Below, piece by piece: positions 49,441 to 58,568 of a DNA stretch of 64,000 bases. The stretch comes from Nonomuraea fuscirosea (GTDB taxonomy: Bacteria > Actinomycetota > Actinomycetes > Streptosporangiales > Streptosporangiaceae). Position numbers and translations under genes: made by a program. The DNA lies in NCBI RefSeq assembly GCF_003001935.1, contig NZ_PVNG01000001.1:62001-126000 (forward strand). Direction: 5' to 3'. Within the stretch, counting starts at the first letter, position 1, and every line of letters begins with the position of its first letter. The notes under the pieces were generated by a model, which was given only the letters and a program-made list of their open reading frames with translations, was not told the DNA's origin and searched no databases.

Positions 49441-50313
49441 TCAGGTGAGCGGGGACCGTAGCAGCTCTCCCGCCGCCTGCCGGGCCTGCAGGATGCTCTC
49501 CTCGAACAGCTTGCGCACGTGGGCCGCCTGGTCGGACAGCTCTCTGATCCGCTCGTGGGCCATCTCGTCGCGTACGGTCTCGGCGAGCAGCTGCTGGTAT
49601 TCGGGCGTCTTGGCGGCCAGCCGCTCCAGGCGCTGGTGCGCGTGGTAGACCTTGTCCGCCTTGAGCACCTGCTTGGCGTACTTCTCCAGGTGGCGTACCC
49701 GCTGGGACAGCGACGTCCAGGCGGCGTCGAGCGCGCTCGTGTACGGCTTGAACGCGTCCTCCATCCCCGGCGGCAGCTCACGCGGGATGAGCTTGCCGTG
49801 CTCGGCGTGCATGGACGACAGCCGCCGCAGCCGCTCGCCGATCTGCCAGACCTCCTCGGGCAGCGACACCCGGTTCTCGATGGTGTCGATCAGCCCGGCC
49901 TTGTGCACCTTCGAGTTCATGATCGCCTCGACGGCGTTCTGCGCCCGGCGCAACAACATCTGACAGGGATAGTCAAGGTCTTCCGGCAGGATGTACCGCT
50001 CGGCGTGCGCCTGCGCGAGGCGGAGTCTTCGCCGGGTGGAGCGATAGGTGCTGTCCATCGCCATCCACCTGATCAGTACGATCATGCCGACTCCCAGGCC
50101 CGCGACGAACAGGCCCTCGCTGCCGGTCACCATGAAGATCAGGAGCAGGAAGGCGGGCAGCACGAAGAGCATGGCGGGGTTGTGCGTGGTGTCCATTCGC
50201 GCGCCCGATCGAGCCATGCGGAGAAGGTGGGGACTCGAGCGCAGCTCGACCGAGATCTCCGGGTGCAGCGATGGATCGATCACCAGCCGTGGAGGCAGAG
50301 CTCGTGGATCCAT
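49441..50313 (-). CDS. Hypothetical two-helix membrane protein
   Basis: 290-aa protein. Two membrane helices (about 46-62, MLFVLPAFLLLIFMVTG, and 67-83, LFVAGLGVGMIVLIRWM) are close together, leaving a long cytoplasmic helical region (90-285) rich in charged heptads (RRLRLAQAHAERYIL, SQRVRHLEKYAKQVLKADKV). No known domain. ATG at 50313 has no good ribosome site, so the start could be internal. It is divergent from the tyrosine phosphatase gene and convergent with the NB-ARC gene. Confidence 0.72.
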   Translation of the reverse strand: MDPRALPPRLVIDPSLHPEISVELRSSPHLLRMARSGARMDTTHNPAMLFVLPAFLLLIFMVTGSEGLFVAGLGVGMIVLIRWMAMDSTYRSTRRRLRLAQAHAERYILPEDLDYPCQMLLRRAQNAVEAIMNSKVHKAGLIDTIENRVSLPEEVWQIGERLRRLSSMHAEHGKLIPRELPPGMEDAFKPYTSALDAAWTSLSQRVRHLEKYAKQVLKADKVYHAHQRLERLAAKTPEYQQLLAETVRDEMAHERIRELSDQAAHVRKLFEESILQARQAAGELLRSPLT

Positions 50314-50377
50314 ACGTTCATGCTGCGTTATGAACCTCGAATCCGCTCATATTTGGCGGACATATAGGGTCGCAATA

Positions 50378-51169
50378 ATGAGCGAGATGACGAGGTGGAT
50401 CGACCTGGAAGGCGCGGTCAACGCGCGTGACCTGGGCGGATTGCCCACTCGTGACGGCGGCCGCACCCGTCACGGGCGGATCTTCCGCTCCGACAACCTG
50501 CAGGGGCTCACCCCCGCCGACGTGTCCCTGCTGGTGGGCGAGCTGAACCTGCGGCACGTGGTGGACCTCCGGTCGACCCCCGAGGTGCGTCTGGAGGGCC
50601 CGGGCCCGCTGACCCGGGTGCCCGAGGTCAGCCACCACCACCTGACGCTGTTCGCCGAGGGCGGGCGGCACACCGACGTGGACGCCGACGTCATCGACGC
50701 CGACCGGGTGCTGCCCTGGGCCGAGCGGGTGCTGGACGAGGAGCTGCGCGTCACCGGCTTCTACTACGGCTACCTGCGCGACCGGCCGGACGCCGTGGTG
50801 GCGGCGCTGCGGGCGATGGCGCTGAACGACGGGGCCTCCGTGGTGCACTGCGCGGCCGGCAAGGACCGTACGGGCGTGCTGTCGGCGATGGCGCTGGAGA
50901 TCGCCGGGGTGACCAGGGCGGCGATCGTCGAGGACTACCTGGTCACGGGGGAGCGGCTGGAGCGGGTGCTCAAGCGGCTGCGCGCCAGCGCGACGTACCG
51001 GGACGACCTGGACGCCAGGCCCGCCGACTACCACCTGCCCAGGGCGGGGAACATCGAGCAGTTCCTCGGCGTGCTCGACGACCGCTTCGGCGGGGTGCTG
51101 GGGTGGCTCGGCGGCAACGGCTGGACGGACAGCGACACGGAGACCATGCGCACCCGCCTGCGCGACTGA
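50378..51169 (+). CDS. Tyrosine-protein phosphatase (Y_phosphatase3 type)
   Basis: 263-aa enzyme of the bacterial dual-specificity/PtpB-like family. FRSDNLQGLTPADVSLLV and VVDLRSTPEV come first; the active site is HCAAGKDRTG with Cys158 as nucleophile and Arg164 binding phosphate. The K/D after the Cys loop is typical of lipid- and tyrosine-active members. ATG at 50378 or 50387; the former is kept. No signal peptide. Substrate unknown; single gene. Confidence 0.9.
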   Translation: MSEMTRWIDLEGAVNARDLGGLPTRDGGRTRHGRIFRSDNLQGLTPADVSLLVGELNLRHVVDLRSTPEVRLEGPGPLTRVPEVSHHHLTLFAEGGRHTDVDADVIDADRVLPWAERVLDEELRVTGFYYGYLRDRPDAVVAALRAMALNDGASVVHCAAGKDRTGVLSAMALEIAGVTRAAIVEDYLVTGERLERVLKRLRASATYRDDLDARPADYHLPRAGNIEQFLGVLDDRFGGVLGWLGGNGWTDSDTETMRTRLRD

Positions 51170-51214
51170 CGGCGACGCCGGGGTACCGTGACGCCGGAGG
51201 CGGGGTGCCGGAGG

Positions 51215-52255
51215 TCAATCCAGGTGGACGACGGTTCGCTTGCTGGCCGACAGGCGGGCCGCCTCGATGACCGTCAGCACGTCGACCGCCTCGCGCGGAT
51301 CCACCGGCGGCGGCGCGCCCTCCCGCAGCGCCGCCGCCACACCCCGGTAGAAGTCCAGGTATGACCCCGCCTCGGTGCGGACGACCTCCCGCGCCTCCTC
51401 GGTGCCGAGCACGCCCCAGCGCTCCTCCTCGTCGTCCCCGAAGCCGGGCGAGCCGGGCGGGATCCCGGCCCGCAGCCGCTCCTCCTGGACGTCCATCCCG
51501 TACTTCACGAACCCGGCCCGCGACCCGAGCACCCGGAACCTCGGCCCGAGCCGCGCGGCCACCGAGCTGACCCACAGGTGCGAGCGAGCCCCGCTGGTGT
51601 GGGTCAGCGCGATGAACGTGTCGTCGTCGGAGGCGACCCCCTCCCGCCTGACGTCGCTCTCGCAGTAGACCTCACGCACCGGCCCGAGCAGCCGCACGGC
51701 CTGGTCGACGAGGTGGCTGCCCAGGTCGTACAGCAGGCCGCCGATCTCCTCGGGGCCGCCGGTCTCGCGCCAGCCGCCCTTGGGCACCGGGCGCCAGCGC
51801 TCGAACCGCGACTCGAACCGGCGCACCTCGCCCAGCCGGCCCTCGCCGGCCAGGCGCAGCATGGTGCGGAAGTCGCCGTCCCAGCGCCGGTTGTGGAAGA
51901 CGGTCAGCATGAGCCCGCGCTCCTCGGCCAGCCGTACCAGGTCACGCCCCTCCGCGGCGCTGCCCGCCAGCGGCTTGTCCACGACGACGGGCAGGCCGTG
52001 ATCGAGCGCCGCGGCGGCGGTGCTCACGTGGGTCCTGTTGGGCGAGGCGACCACGACGAGGTCGCACCGCTCCCACAGGTCCCGTACGTCGGCGACGGCG
52101 ACCGCGGAGTACCGCGCGGCCACCTCGGCCCGGCGATCGGGATTCCCGGTCACCACGGCCGCCAGGGACAGGCCGGGGGTGGCGTGGACGAGCGGGGCGT
52201 GGAAGTACGCCCCTGCGGTGCCGTAGCCGACCAGCCCGACGCGGATCTCGCTCAT
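51215..52255 (-). CDS. Gfo/Idh/MocA-family oxidoreductase
   Basis: 346-aa NAD(P)-dependent sugar-type dehydrogenase. VGLVGYGTAGAYFHAPLVHA is the Rossmann start, DLVVVASPNRTHVSTAAAAL and VVDKPLAGSAAEG carry the conserved Lys of the E-K-P motif (here D-K-P), and GGLLYDLGSHLVDQAVRLLG has the catalytic His. The C-terminal sheet forms the substrate cup. Full length and intact. ATG at 52255. Substrate cannot be told from sequence. Confidence 0.92.
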   Translation of the reverse strand: MSEIRVGLVGYGTAGAYFHAPLVHATPGLSLAAVVTGNPDRRAEVAARYSAVAVADVRDLWERCDLVVVASPNRTHVSTAAAALDHGLPVVVDKPLAGSAAEGRDLVRLAEERGLMLTVFHNRRWDGDFRTMLRLAGEGRLGEVRRFESRFERWRPVPKGGWRETGGPEEIGGLLYDLGSHLVDQAVRLLGPVREVYCESDVRREGVASDDDTFIALTHTSGARSHLWVSSVAARLGPRFRVLGSRAGFVKYGMDVQEERLRAGIPPGSPGFGDDEEERWGVLGTEEAREVVRTEAGSYLDFYRGVAAALREGAPPPVDPREAVDVLTVIEAARLSASKRTVVHLD

Positions 52256-52346
52256 CCGGCCAGGCTATCCCGCCCCGGGCGACGGCCTCCGGCCACTCGG
52301 CCGGGGGAAGGTTCGCCGATCAACCGGCCGAGGTGAGGCCGGCGGG

Positions 52347-53246
52347 TCACTCGTCGTCGCGTTCGGCCAGGAAGCGCTCGAACTGGGCGGCCAGTTCGTC
52401 GCCCGTGGGCATGGGCGTCGTCTCGGCCATCAGGTTCTCGCGTTCGGCCCCGCCGGCGAACGCGTCGTACTGCTGCTCCAGCCCCGAGATGGCGGTGGAC
52501 AGCTCGGCCGAGGCGCGGATCTGGTCCTCGATCTCCGTCGTGGTGCGCCGGGCGGCGTCACGCAGGGCGTCCATCGGGAAGACGAGCCCCGTGCCCCGCG
52601 TCACGGCCTCCAGCGCCGTCACGGCGGCGGTCGGGTATTCGGCCTGCGACAGGTAGTGCGGCACGTGCACCGCGTAGCCCACCGCGTCGTGGCCCTGCGC
52701 GCCGAGCCGCAGCTCCAGTAGCGCGGCCACGCTGCCGGGCACCTGGACCCGGCCGAACGCGCTGGTCTGCGCGTTGATCAGCTCGGGCCTGCTGGCATGC
52801 ATGGTGAGGCCGAGCGGCCGGGTGTGCGGGACCGCCATCGGGATGCCGTGCAAAGTCACCATCTTGCTCACCTTCAGCTGCTGGACCAGCGCCCGCACAG
52901 CCTGGGTGAACAGCTCCCACTCCCGGTCGGGCTCGGGCCCGCTCATCACCAGGAACGGAGTGCCCGTCGAGTCCTCGGCCACATGGACGGCCAGCTCGGG
53001 GTTCTCGCACTCCACCCACCGGTCGGTGTCGAACGTCATGATGGGCCGCCGCGACCGGTAGTCGAGCAGCCGGTCCACGTCGAACGTCGCCACGACCCGG
53101 TGCTCCAGCTCGGCCAGCAGGTGGCCGAGCGCGAGGCGTCCGGCACCGCCCGCGTCGACGAAGCCGTCGAAGTGGTACAGCAACACCGGATCGGTCAGCT
53201 CGGGCGCATCGTCTGCGAGCTTGTAGAGATCCTTCGGGTCGAACAC
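52347..53246 (-). CDS. PAC2-family protein
   Basis: 299-aa protein of the proteasome-assembly-chaperone-2 family as found in actinobacteria. FDPKDLYKLADDAPELTDPV, LLYHFDGFVDAGGAGRLALG, MVTLHGIPMAVPHTRPLGLT and VGYAVHVPHYLSQAEYPTAA are family hallmarks. GTG at 53246 is chosen because relatives begin FDP; the extra 24 residues upstream are not conserved-looking. Actinobacteria have proteasomes, but a role in assembling them is unproven. Divergent from the ankyrin gene. Confidence 0.9.
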   Translation of the reverse strand: MFDPKDLYKLADDAPELTDPVLLYHFDGFVDAGGAGRLALGHLLAELEHRVVATFDVDRLLDYRSRRPIMTFDTDRWVECENPELAVHVAEDSTGTPFLVMSGPEPDREWELFTQAVRALVQQLKVSKMVTLHGIPMAVPHTRPLGLTMHASRPELINAQTSAFGRVQVPGSVAALLELRLGAQGHDAVGYAVHVPHYLSQAEYPTAAVTALEAVTRGTGLVFPMDALRDAARRTTTEIEDQIRASAELSTAISGLEQQYDAFAGGAERENLMAETTPMPTGDELAAQFERFLAERDDE

Positions 53247-53341
53247 GGTTGGACAGCCTTTCCCTAGGTACTCTTCACCAGAACCTACGGCGCGCCGGAA
53301 CGATTCCGTGCACGGCACCCTATCGATGGAAAAGGGGACGC

Positions 53342-53734
53342 ATGGACGAGGACCCGGAGCTGGAGGAGTTCGCCACCAGGATGTTCGGCCTGGCCAGAGC
53401 GGGCGACACCGAGGCGCTGCGCGCGTACGTCGGGGCCGGGCTGCCGGTCAACCTGGCCAACGACAAAGGTGACACTTTGCTGATGCTGGCGGCTTATTAC
53501 GGTCACGCCGAGACCGTACGCATGCTTGTCACAAGCGGCGCCGACGTCGACCGGGCCAACGACCGCGGGCAGACCCCGCTCGCCGGTGCGGTCTTCAAGA
53601 AGGAATCGGCTGTGGTCAGGGCGTTGCTGGACGGGGGAGCCGATCCCGACGCCGGGCGGCCGTCCGCGCGTGAGACGGCGCTAATGTTCGCGAATGACCA
53701 GTTTATCCAATGGTTCTCGCAAAGCGATTCATAG
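53342..53734 (+). CDS. Ankyrin-repeat protein
   Basis: 130-aa protein with three ankyrin repeats: ATRMFGLARAGDTEALRAYV, GDTLLMLAAYYGHAETVRML and GQTPLAGAVFKKESAVVRAL, each with the usual G-x-T-x-L-x-x-A helix pair and ending DADPDAG-like turns. It should bind a partner protein in the cytoplasm. ATG at 53342 follows AAAAGGGGAC. The 3' end and downstream gap are unusually AT-rich for this genome. Confidence 0.88.
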   Translation: MDEDPELEEFATRMFGLARAGDTEALRAYVGAGLPVNLANDKGDTLLMLAAYYGHAETVRMLVTSGADVDRANDRGQTPLAGAVFKKESAVVRALLDGGADPDAGRPSARETALMFANDQFIQWFSQSDS

Positions 53735-53796
53735 TATGAAATAAGCACTAAAGGGCCCGAAGTTGCTGAGTGTGGCCTTTCGAACACTCTCTAGTC

Positions 53797-54810
53797 ATGC
53801 TGGGAGACGTGGCTACTTCTGCGCACTCCTTCAGTAGGCGACCGCTCCACATCCCTCCGCTGCCATGTCCGTTCCCGAACGAGATCAACGTGCATGCCTC
53901 GGAGGTCGACGCGGAGAGCCACGCATGGCTGGCCGCCTCAAGAATGCTCAACGGCGCCGAGACCATCGATCACTTCCGGCGCTCACAGATCGGCCTGCTC
54001 GCGGCACGTACCAACCCCACCGTGCCGCGCGAAAGCCTCAGGCTGATCAACGACTGGTACAACTGGCTCTTCGCCTTCGACGACGCCTTCTGCGAAGGCG
54101 AGCTGATGGGGCACCGGGCCTCCGCGCTGGCGCGGGCCCTTCCGCCGCTGCTCGAGATCCTCGACCGGCGACGGGAGCCGGACGCCGGCGACCCCTTCGG
54201 CCTCGCACTCAACGAGCTCCTCCGCCGCATCACCGAAGCCGCCACCCCCGCACAGGTGGACCGGTGGCGGATCACGGTGAAGGAGTACCTGTTCGCCCAG
54301 ATCTGGGAGGCGGCAAACCGCGAGGTCGACCTCATCCCCACCCCCGAGGACTACGTCCTGATGCGCCGCATCACGGGGGCCACCTACACCTGCTTCGCGC
54401 TCATCGACGCCGGTGGCGGCTACCGGCTGGAAGCCGAGGAATGGCACCACCCCGACGTGCGCACGCTCTCCGACCTGGCGTGCGACCTCATCGGCTGGGA
54501 CAACGACCTCCTGTCGTACGCCAAGGAGCGCGGCAACGACAAGGCCAGGCACAATCTCGTGACCGTGCTGGCCACGCACAGGTCCCTCACTCTGCAGGAC
54601 GCGCTGCGCGAGGTCGCGCAGATGCACAACGACGCCATCGCGGCGTTCGTCCACCGGCGCACCGCACTGGAGCAGTGGGCTCCGCTGCCGGTGCGCAAGT
54701 ACGTCCGCGGCCTCGAACACTGGGTACGGGGCCACATCGAGTTCTCGCTCGGCAGTGCGCGTTACGTGCACGCCTGGCCTGACGGCACCCGCTGGCCGCA
54801 GGCCGTCTAG
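53797..54810 (+). CDS. Class I terpene synthase (terpene cyclase)
   Basis: 337-aa cyclase that ionises a prenyl diphosphate, probably farnesyl diphosphate, and cyclises it. The metal motif is DDAFCE (Asp95, Asp96, Glu100). The second metal motif is NDLLSYAKE with Asn236, Ser240 and Glu244. A late Arg-Tyr pair (SARYVHAW) also fits the family. IPPLPCPFPNEINVHA is the typical bacterial N-terminus. The product cannot be read from the sequence; length excludes geosmin-type two-domain synthases. ATG at 53797 is used, though GTG at 53770 is possible. No prenyltransferase or P450 lies nearby. Confidence 0.92.
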   Translation: MLGDVATSAHSFSRRPLHIPPLPCPFPNEINVHASEVDAESHAWLAASRMLNGAETIDHFRRSQIGLLAARTNPTVPRESLRLINDWYNWLFAFDDAFCEGELMGHRASALARALPPLLEILDRRREPDAGDPFGLALNELLRRITEAATPAQVDRWRITVKEYLFAQIWEAANREVDLIPTPEDYVLMRRITGATYTCFALIDAGGGYRLEAEEWHHPDVRTLSDLACDLIGWDNDLLSYAKERGNDKARHNLVTVLATHRSLTLQDALREVAQMHNDAIAAFVHRRTALEQWAPLPVRKYVRGLEHWVRGHIEFSLGSARYVHAWPDGTRWPQAV

Positions 54811-54818
54811 GTCCCGTT

Positions 54819-56927
54819 TCAGCTCTCTTCGGGGGCGTCCGGATCCTCCAGCGCGAGCCCGGACGCCTCATCGAGATCGAGCCTGGCGCCCTCCTCGAAC
54901 GCGTTCTTGTAGGCGAGCTCGCCCATGACCTGCTTGCACTCGCGTACGCACCGGTCGTGATCGTCGGTCATCCACGGCGCGCCCAGCTGCGGCAGACCGG
55001 CCGTGCGCCAGTTCTGCTGCAACGCGCCGAGCAGCCTGGCGGCCACCGGCGGCTGCGCGGCGGCGGCGAAGATGCGCGCCGCGGTCTCCAGCGCCATCAG
55101 GGTGCCGAGCGTGTCGTGGAAGTGGCGCTTGATCCGCAGCGCCTCCCTGACGTTCTGCAGCGCCTCACCGGTGCGGCCGGTGGCCAGCCTGGTGCTGGCC
55201 AGCGCCCACTGCGCGTGGGAGCTGACCCACAGCTCGCCGCGCTCCTTGCACACCTGCAGGCAGTCCTGCAGCAGCGACTCGGCCTCGTAGAGCTCGCCCT
55301 GCGTGGTCAGCACGATGGACAGCTCGACGATGGCGGGCAGCAGGCCCGGGTTGAGCTCCTTGTTGTCGGTGTTGAACTCGATCGCCACGCCCAGCAGCGC
55401 GCTGGCCTTCTGCAGGTCGCCCTGGAGCAGTGCCGCCGTGCCCTGCATCTTGGAGGCCAGGATCACCGCGCGGGAGTCGCCCACGCGCACCGCCTCGGTG
55501 CTGCACGTCTCGGCCGCCGTCAGCGCGCCCGCGCTGTCGCCCTGGGCGCTCTTGGTGTAGGAGAGCACCCAGAGGGCCTTGCACCGCTCCTTGCTCACGG
55601 TGGGGTTGGCCTCAAGGGCCCGCTCCAGGTAGAGGCGGCCCTCGCGGGCGAACCCGCAGCACACCCACATGAACCACAGCGACGACAGCAGGGTCAGCGC
55701 GAGCTGGGACCTGCCCGACGACCTGAGCGCGTGCTCCAGCGCGACGCGGACGTTGTCGTGCTCCTGGCGCATGCGGACGAACCAGTAGATCTGCCGCGGC
55801 CCCGACCAGGCGTCCTCGCTGCGCTGGGCCAGGCTCAGGTAGTACTCCAGGTGCCGCTGGCGCATCTGCTCCTTCTGGCCGAGCTTCTCCAGCCACTCCT
55901 CGCCGTATTCGGCCAGGGTGTCGATCAGTTTGTAGCGCACGCCGGCGTGGTTGCTCCTGATCAGCAGGATCGACTTCTCCACCAGCCCGGTCACCAGGTC
56001 GGTGATGTCCTCTGACGGCAGCCGCCCGTCGGAGCAGACGAACCGGGCCGCGTCGAGCTCGAAGTCGCCGGCGAACACCGACAACCGCGCCCACAGCAGC
56101 CGCTCGGCCGGCTCGCACAGCTCGTGGCTCCAGCCGATGGCCGCGCGCAGCGTCTGGTGCCGGGGCAGCGCCGTACGGCTGGCGCCGGCCAGCAGGCTGA
56201 ACCGGTCGGCCAGCAGCCCGAGGATCTGCTCCACCGACAGCGCCCGCAGCCGCACCGCGGCCAGCTCGATGGCCAGCGGGATGCCGTCGAGACGGCGGCA
56301 CAGCTCGGCCACCGGGGCGATGTTGTCCTCGTCGAGCACGAAGTCGGGCACGCTCGCCCCGGCCCTGGCCGCGAAGAGCTGCACGGACTCGTTGGTGAAC
56401 AGGCTCTCGGCCGGATCGTCGCCGGGCACCTGCAGCGGCGGCACCGGCACGACGTGCTCGTAGGGCAGGTGCAGCGACTGGCGGCTGGTGGCCAGCACCT
56501 TCAGGTTGGGCGCGGCCTCGAGCAGCTCGTGGATCAGCTCGGCGCAGCCCTGCACCAGGTGCTCGCAGGTGTCGATGATGAGCAGCATGTCGCGCTCGCC
56601 CACCCACTCCGACAGCGACTCCGAGGCCTCCCGCGAGGACTGGTCGGCGATGCCGAGCGCGGAGGCGATGGTGTGCCTGACCATGCCCGCGTCCTGCAGC
56701 CGGGCGAGGTCGGCGAACCAGACGCCGTCGGGGTAGTGGGGACGCACCTGATGGGCCAGCCGCAGCACCGTGCGGGACTTGCCCACACCACCGATGCCGG
56801 TGACGGTCACCAGGCGGGATTCGCCGAGGTGCCGTTTGAGGTTGGCGAGGAGGCGGGTCCGGCCCACGAAGCTGGTCAGCTCCGCCGGCAGATTGCCTTC
56901 TCGCCGCCAGCCTGTCGGGGTGGCCAT
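54819..56927 (-). CDS. AAA/NB-ARC-TPR regulator, AfsR/LuxR-like without DNA-binding domain
   Basis: 702-aa protein. GNLPAELTSFVGR is the opening of the ATPase found in SARP and LuxR giants; the P-loop is TGIGGVGKSR (Lys50), Walker B LLIIDTCEHL and the sensor LATSRQSLHL. A winged helix follows, then TPR-like repeats to about residue 640. No SARP or HTH domain is present, so it would signal through another protein. ATG at 56927 follows GTGAGG and matches relatives starting just before NLPAELTSF. Its stop is 9 bp from the stop of the convergent terpene synthase. Confidence 0.87.
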   Translation of the reverse strand: MATPTGWRREGNLPAELTSFVGRTRLLANLKRHLGESRLVTVTGIGGVGKSRTVLRLAHQVRPHYPDGVWFADLARLQDAGMVRHTIASALGIADQSSREASESLSEWVGERDMLLIIDTCEHLVQGCAELIHELLEAAPNLKVLATSRQSLHLPYEHVVPVPPLQVPGDDPAESLFTNESVQLFAARAGASVPDFVLDEDNIAPVAELCRRLDGIPLAIELAAVRLRALSVEQILGLLADRFSLLAGASRTALPRHQTLRAAIGWSHELCEPAERLLWARLSVFAGDFELDAARFVCSDGRLPSEDITDLVTGLVEKSILLIRSNHAGVRYKLIDTLAEYGEEWLEKLGQKEQMRQRHLEYYLSLAQRSEDAWSGPRQIYWFVRMRQEHDNVRVALEHALRSSGRSQLALTLLSSLWFMWVCCGFAREGRLYLERALEANPTVSKERCKALWVLSYTKSAQGDSAGALTAAETCSTEAVRVGDSRAVILASKMQGTAALLQGDLQKASALLGVAIEFNTDNKELNPGLLPAIVELSIVLTTQGELYEAESLLQDCLQVCKERGELWVSSHAQWALASTRLATGRTGEALQNVREALRIKRHFHDTLGTLMALETAARIFAAAAQPPVAARLLGALQQNWRTAGLPQLGAPWMTDDHDRCVRECKQVMGELAYKNAFEEGARLDLDEASGLALEDPDAPEES

Positions 56928-57040
56928 GCGCAGCCTCACGGGGGGATCGGCGACACCTGCACCGCCATCGTACCGCCGCGATCGCCGCATGTCCTTGGAC
57001 CTGCGGACACGCTCGGTATGGGTTTGTACACCCGAGTAGT

Positions 57041-57166
57041 ATGTTCGGCGTGGAAGATTTCCTACCTGAGCAGACGGCCGACGACACCGACCTCGCGTGG
57101 GGCGACTGGCGCGAGCGCGACACCGACGCCTTCTACCTGGAGAACCGGCCACCCCACTGGGGCTGA
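57041..57166 (+). CDS. Conserved 41-aa small protein
   Basis: Short frame MFGVEDFLPEQTADDTDLAW, then GDWRERDTDAFYLENRPPHW and a final Gly. Highly acidic, with the end R-P-P-H-W that I recall from a family of about 45-aa actinobacterial proteins of unknown role. The codons fit the genome and the stop is six bases before the start of the GNAT gene, so the two look co-transcribed. The ATG follows directly after GAGTAGT, with no ribosome site, so it may be leaderless. Too short for usual gene calling. Confidence 0.75.
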   Translation: MFGVEDFLPEQTADDTDLAWGDWRERDTDAFYLENRPPHWG

Positions 57167-57172
57167 CCCGGC

Positions 57173-57631
57173 ATGACCCCGACCCTGCGCCCGACCCTGC
57201 GACAGGCCGCGCCCGGCGACTACGACGCCATCGCGGCCGTGGTCGACGGCTGGTGGGGCCGGCCGATCCTACCCGCCCTGCCCAGGGTGTTCCTCGACCA
57301 CTTCCACCGCACGTCCCTGATCGCCGAGGACGCGGGCGCGCTGGCGGGCTTCCTCGTCGGCTTCCCGTCCCCGTCCCAGCCTGACGAGGCCTACATCCAC
57401 TTCGTCGGCGTCGCGCCGGGCGCGCGGAAGAGCGGGCTGGCCCGCGTCCTGTACGAACGCTTCTTCGGCGTGGCCCGCGAGCACGGCCGCCACGTCGTCA
57501 GGGCGATCACCTCGCCGGTCAACACGGGCTCCGTCGCCTTCCACCGCCGGATGGGCTTCGACGTCACCGGTCCGGTGACCGGCTACAACGGGCCGGGCAA
57601 GGACGCGATCACCTTCTCCCGCACGATCTGA
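57173..57631 (+). CDS. GNAT-family N-acetyltransferase
   Basis: 152-aa acetyltransferase. LRQAAPGDYDAIAAVVDGWW is the N-terminal part, IHFVGVAPGARKSGLARVLY the acetyl-CoA loop (R-K-S-G-L-A in place of Q-G-x-G), and NTGSVAFHRRMGFDV the last motif. GWWGRP and PALPRVFLDHFHRTS are features of a branch common in actinomycetes, substrate unknown. ATG at 57173 is six bases after the stop of the 41-aa protein gene. Confidence 0.88.
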   Translation: MTPTLRPTLRQAAPGDYDAIAAVVDGWWGRPILPALPRVFLDHFHRTSLIAEDAGALAGFLVGFPSPSQPDEAYIHFVGVAPGARKSGLARVLYERFFGVAREHGRHVVRAITSPVNTGSVAFHRRMGFDVTGPVTGYNGPGKDAITFSRTI

Positions 57632-57740
57632 GGCGGCTCGCGGGGGCGCTTGGCCGTTACTTTCCGCAACGCGTCACGTACCTTCCGTATGCATCCGCTG
57701 AAATCGGGAATGGCACACAGCGGTGCGAGGGAGGTGACCG

Positions 57741-58547
57741 GTGGCCGGACGGCTCAACCGGATGGGGCACAGAGGCGAGCTCATCGCGGAGTTCGCTGGG
57801 ACCGCGGTGCTCATCCTGTTCGGCGCAGGAGTGGTCGCGCAGGTGGTGGCGGGCGAGCTCGGCGACCACGACAGCATCGCGTGGGCGTGGGGCATCGGCG
57901 TGATGCTGGGCGTCTACGTAGCGGGACGCACGACGGGCGCGCACCTCAACCCCGCCGTGACGCTCGGGTTCGCGCTGTTCCGCGGCTTCCCGTGGCGCAA
58001 GGTGCTCCCGTACGTGGTCGCGCAGACGGCGGGGGCCTTCCTGGCCGCCCTCATCGTGCGCTGGAACTACACCGAGCTGCTGGCCATGGCCGACCCCGGG
58101 CACACGATCAAGACCCAGATCGTCTTCTCCACCCTGCCCGGCAACGGCACCCTGCCCGTGGGCCTGTGGGGCGGGCTGCGCGACCAGATCATCGGCACCG
58201 CGATCCTGCTCTTCGTCATCTTCGCCCTGTCCGACACGGCCAACATGGCGCCGAGCGCGAACATGGGGCCGTTCGTGATCGGGCTGCTCATCGTCGGGAT
58301 CGGCATGTCCTTCGGCGCCGACGCCGGCTACGCCATCAACCCGGCCCGCGACTTCGGGCCGCGCCTGGCCAGCTTCCTCACCGGGTACGGCGGCGCGTGG
58401 CGCGACCAGTACGGCGACCTCTACTTCTGGGTCCCGATCGTCGGCCCGCTGATCGGCGGCGTCATCGGGGCCGGCCTGTATCAGGCGTGCATCGCCCGCT
58501 ATCTCCCCCAGGGCGAGGACCGCGACACCGTGAAGCCGTCCGACTGA
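57741..58547 (+). CDS. glpF: Glycerol facilitator (aquaglyceroporin, MIP family)
   Basis: 268-aa membrane channel. Six membrane segments with the two pore motifs HLNPAVTLGF and AINPARDFGPRL (NPA boxes). The Asp after the second NPA-R (R-D) widens the pore, as in glycerol channels. Paired with glpK 21 bp downstream, it brings in glycerol for phosphorylation. GTG at 57741 follows GGGAGGTGACC. First gene of the pair. Confidence 0.94.
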   Translation: MAGRLNRMGHRGELIAEFAGTAVLILFGAGVVAQVVAGELGDHDSIAWAWGIGVMLGVYVAGRTTGAHLNPAVTLGFALFRGFPWRKVLPYVVAQTAGAFLAALIVRWNYTELLAMADPGHTIKTQIVFSTLPGNGTLPVGLWGGLRDQIIGTAILLFVIFALSDTANMAPSANMGPFVIGLLIVGIGMSFGADAGYAINPARDFGPRLASFLTGYGGAWRDQYGDLYFWVPIVGPLIGGVIGAGLYQACIARYLPQGEDRDTVKPSD

Positions 58548-58568
58548 GACAGACCGGGGGAGAACCGC

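Noticed and set aside
46890..49781. 960-codon minus-strand frame across the NB-ARC gene
   Set aside because: Antisense shadow of the NB-ARC/TPR coding frame, with no motif of its own.
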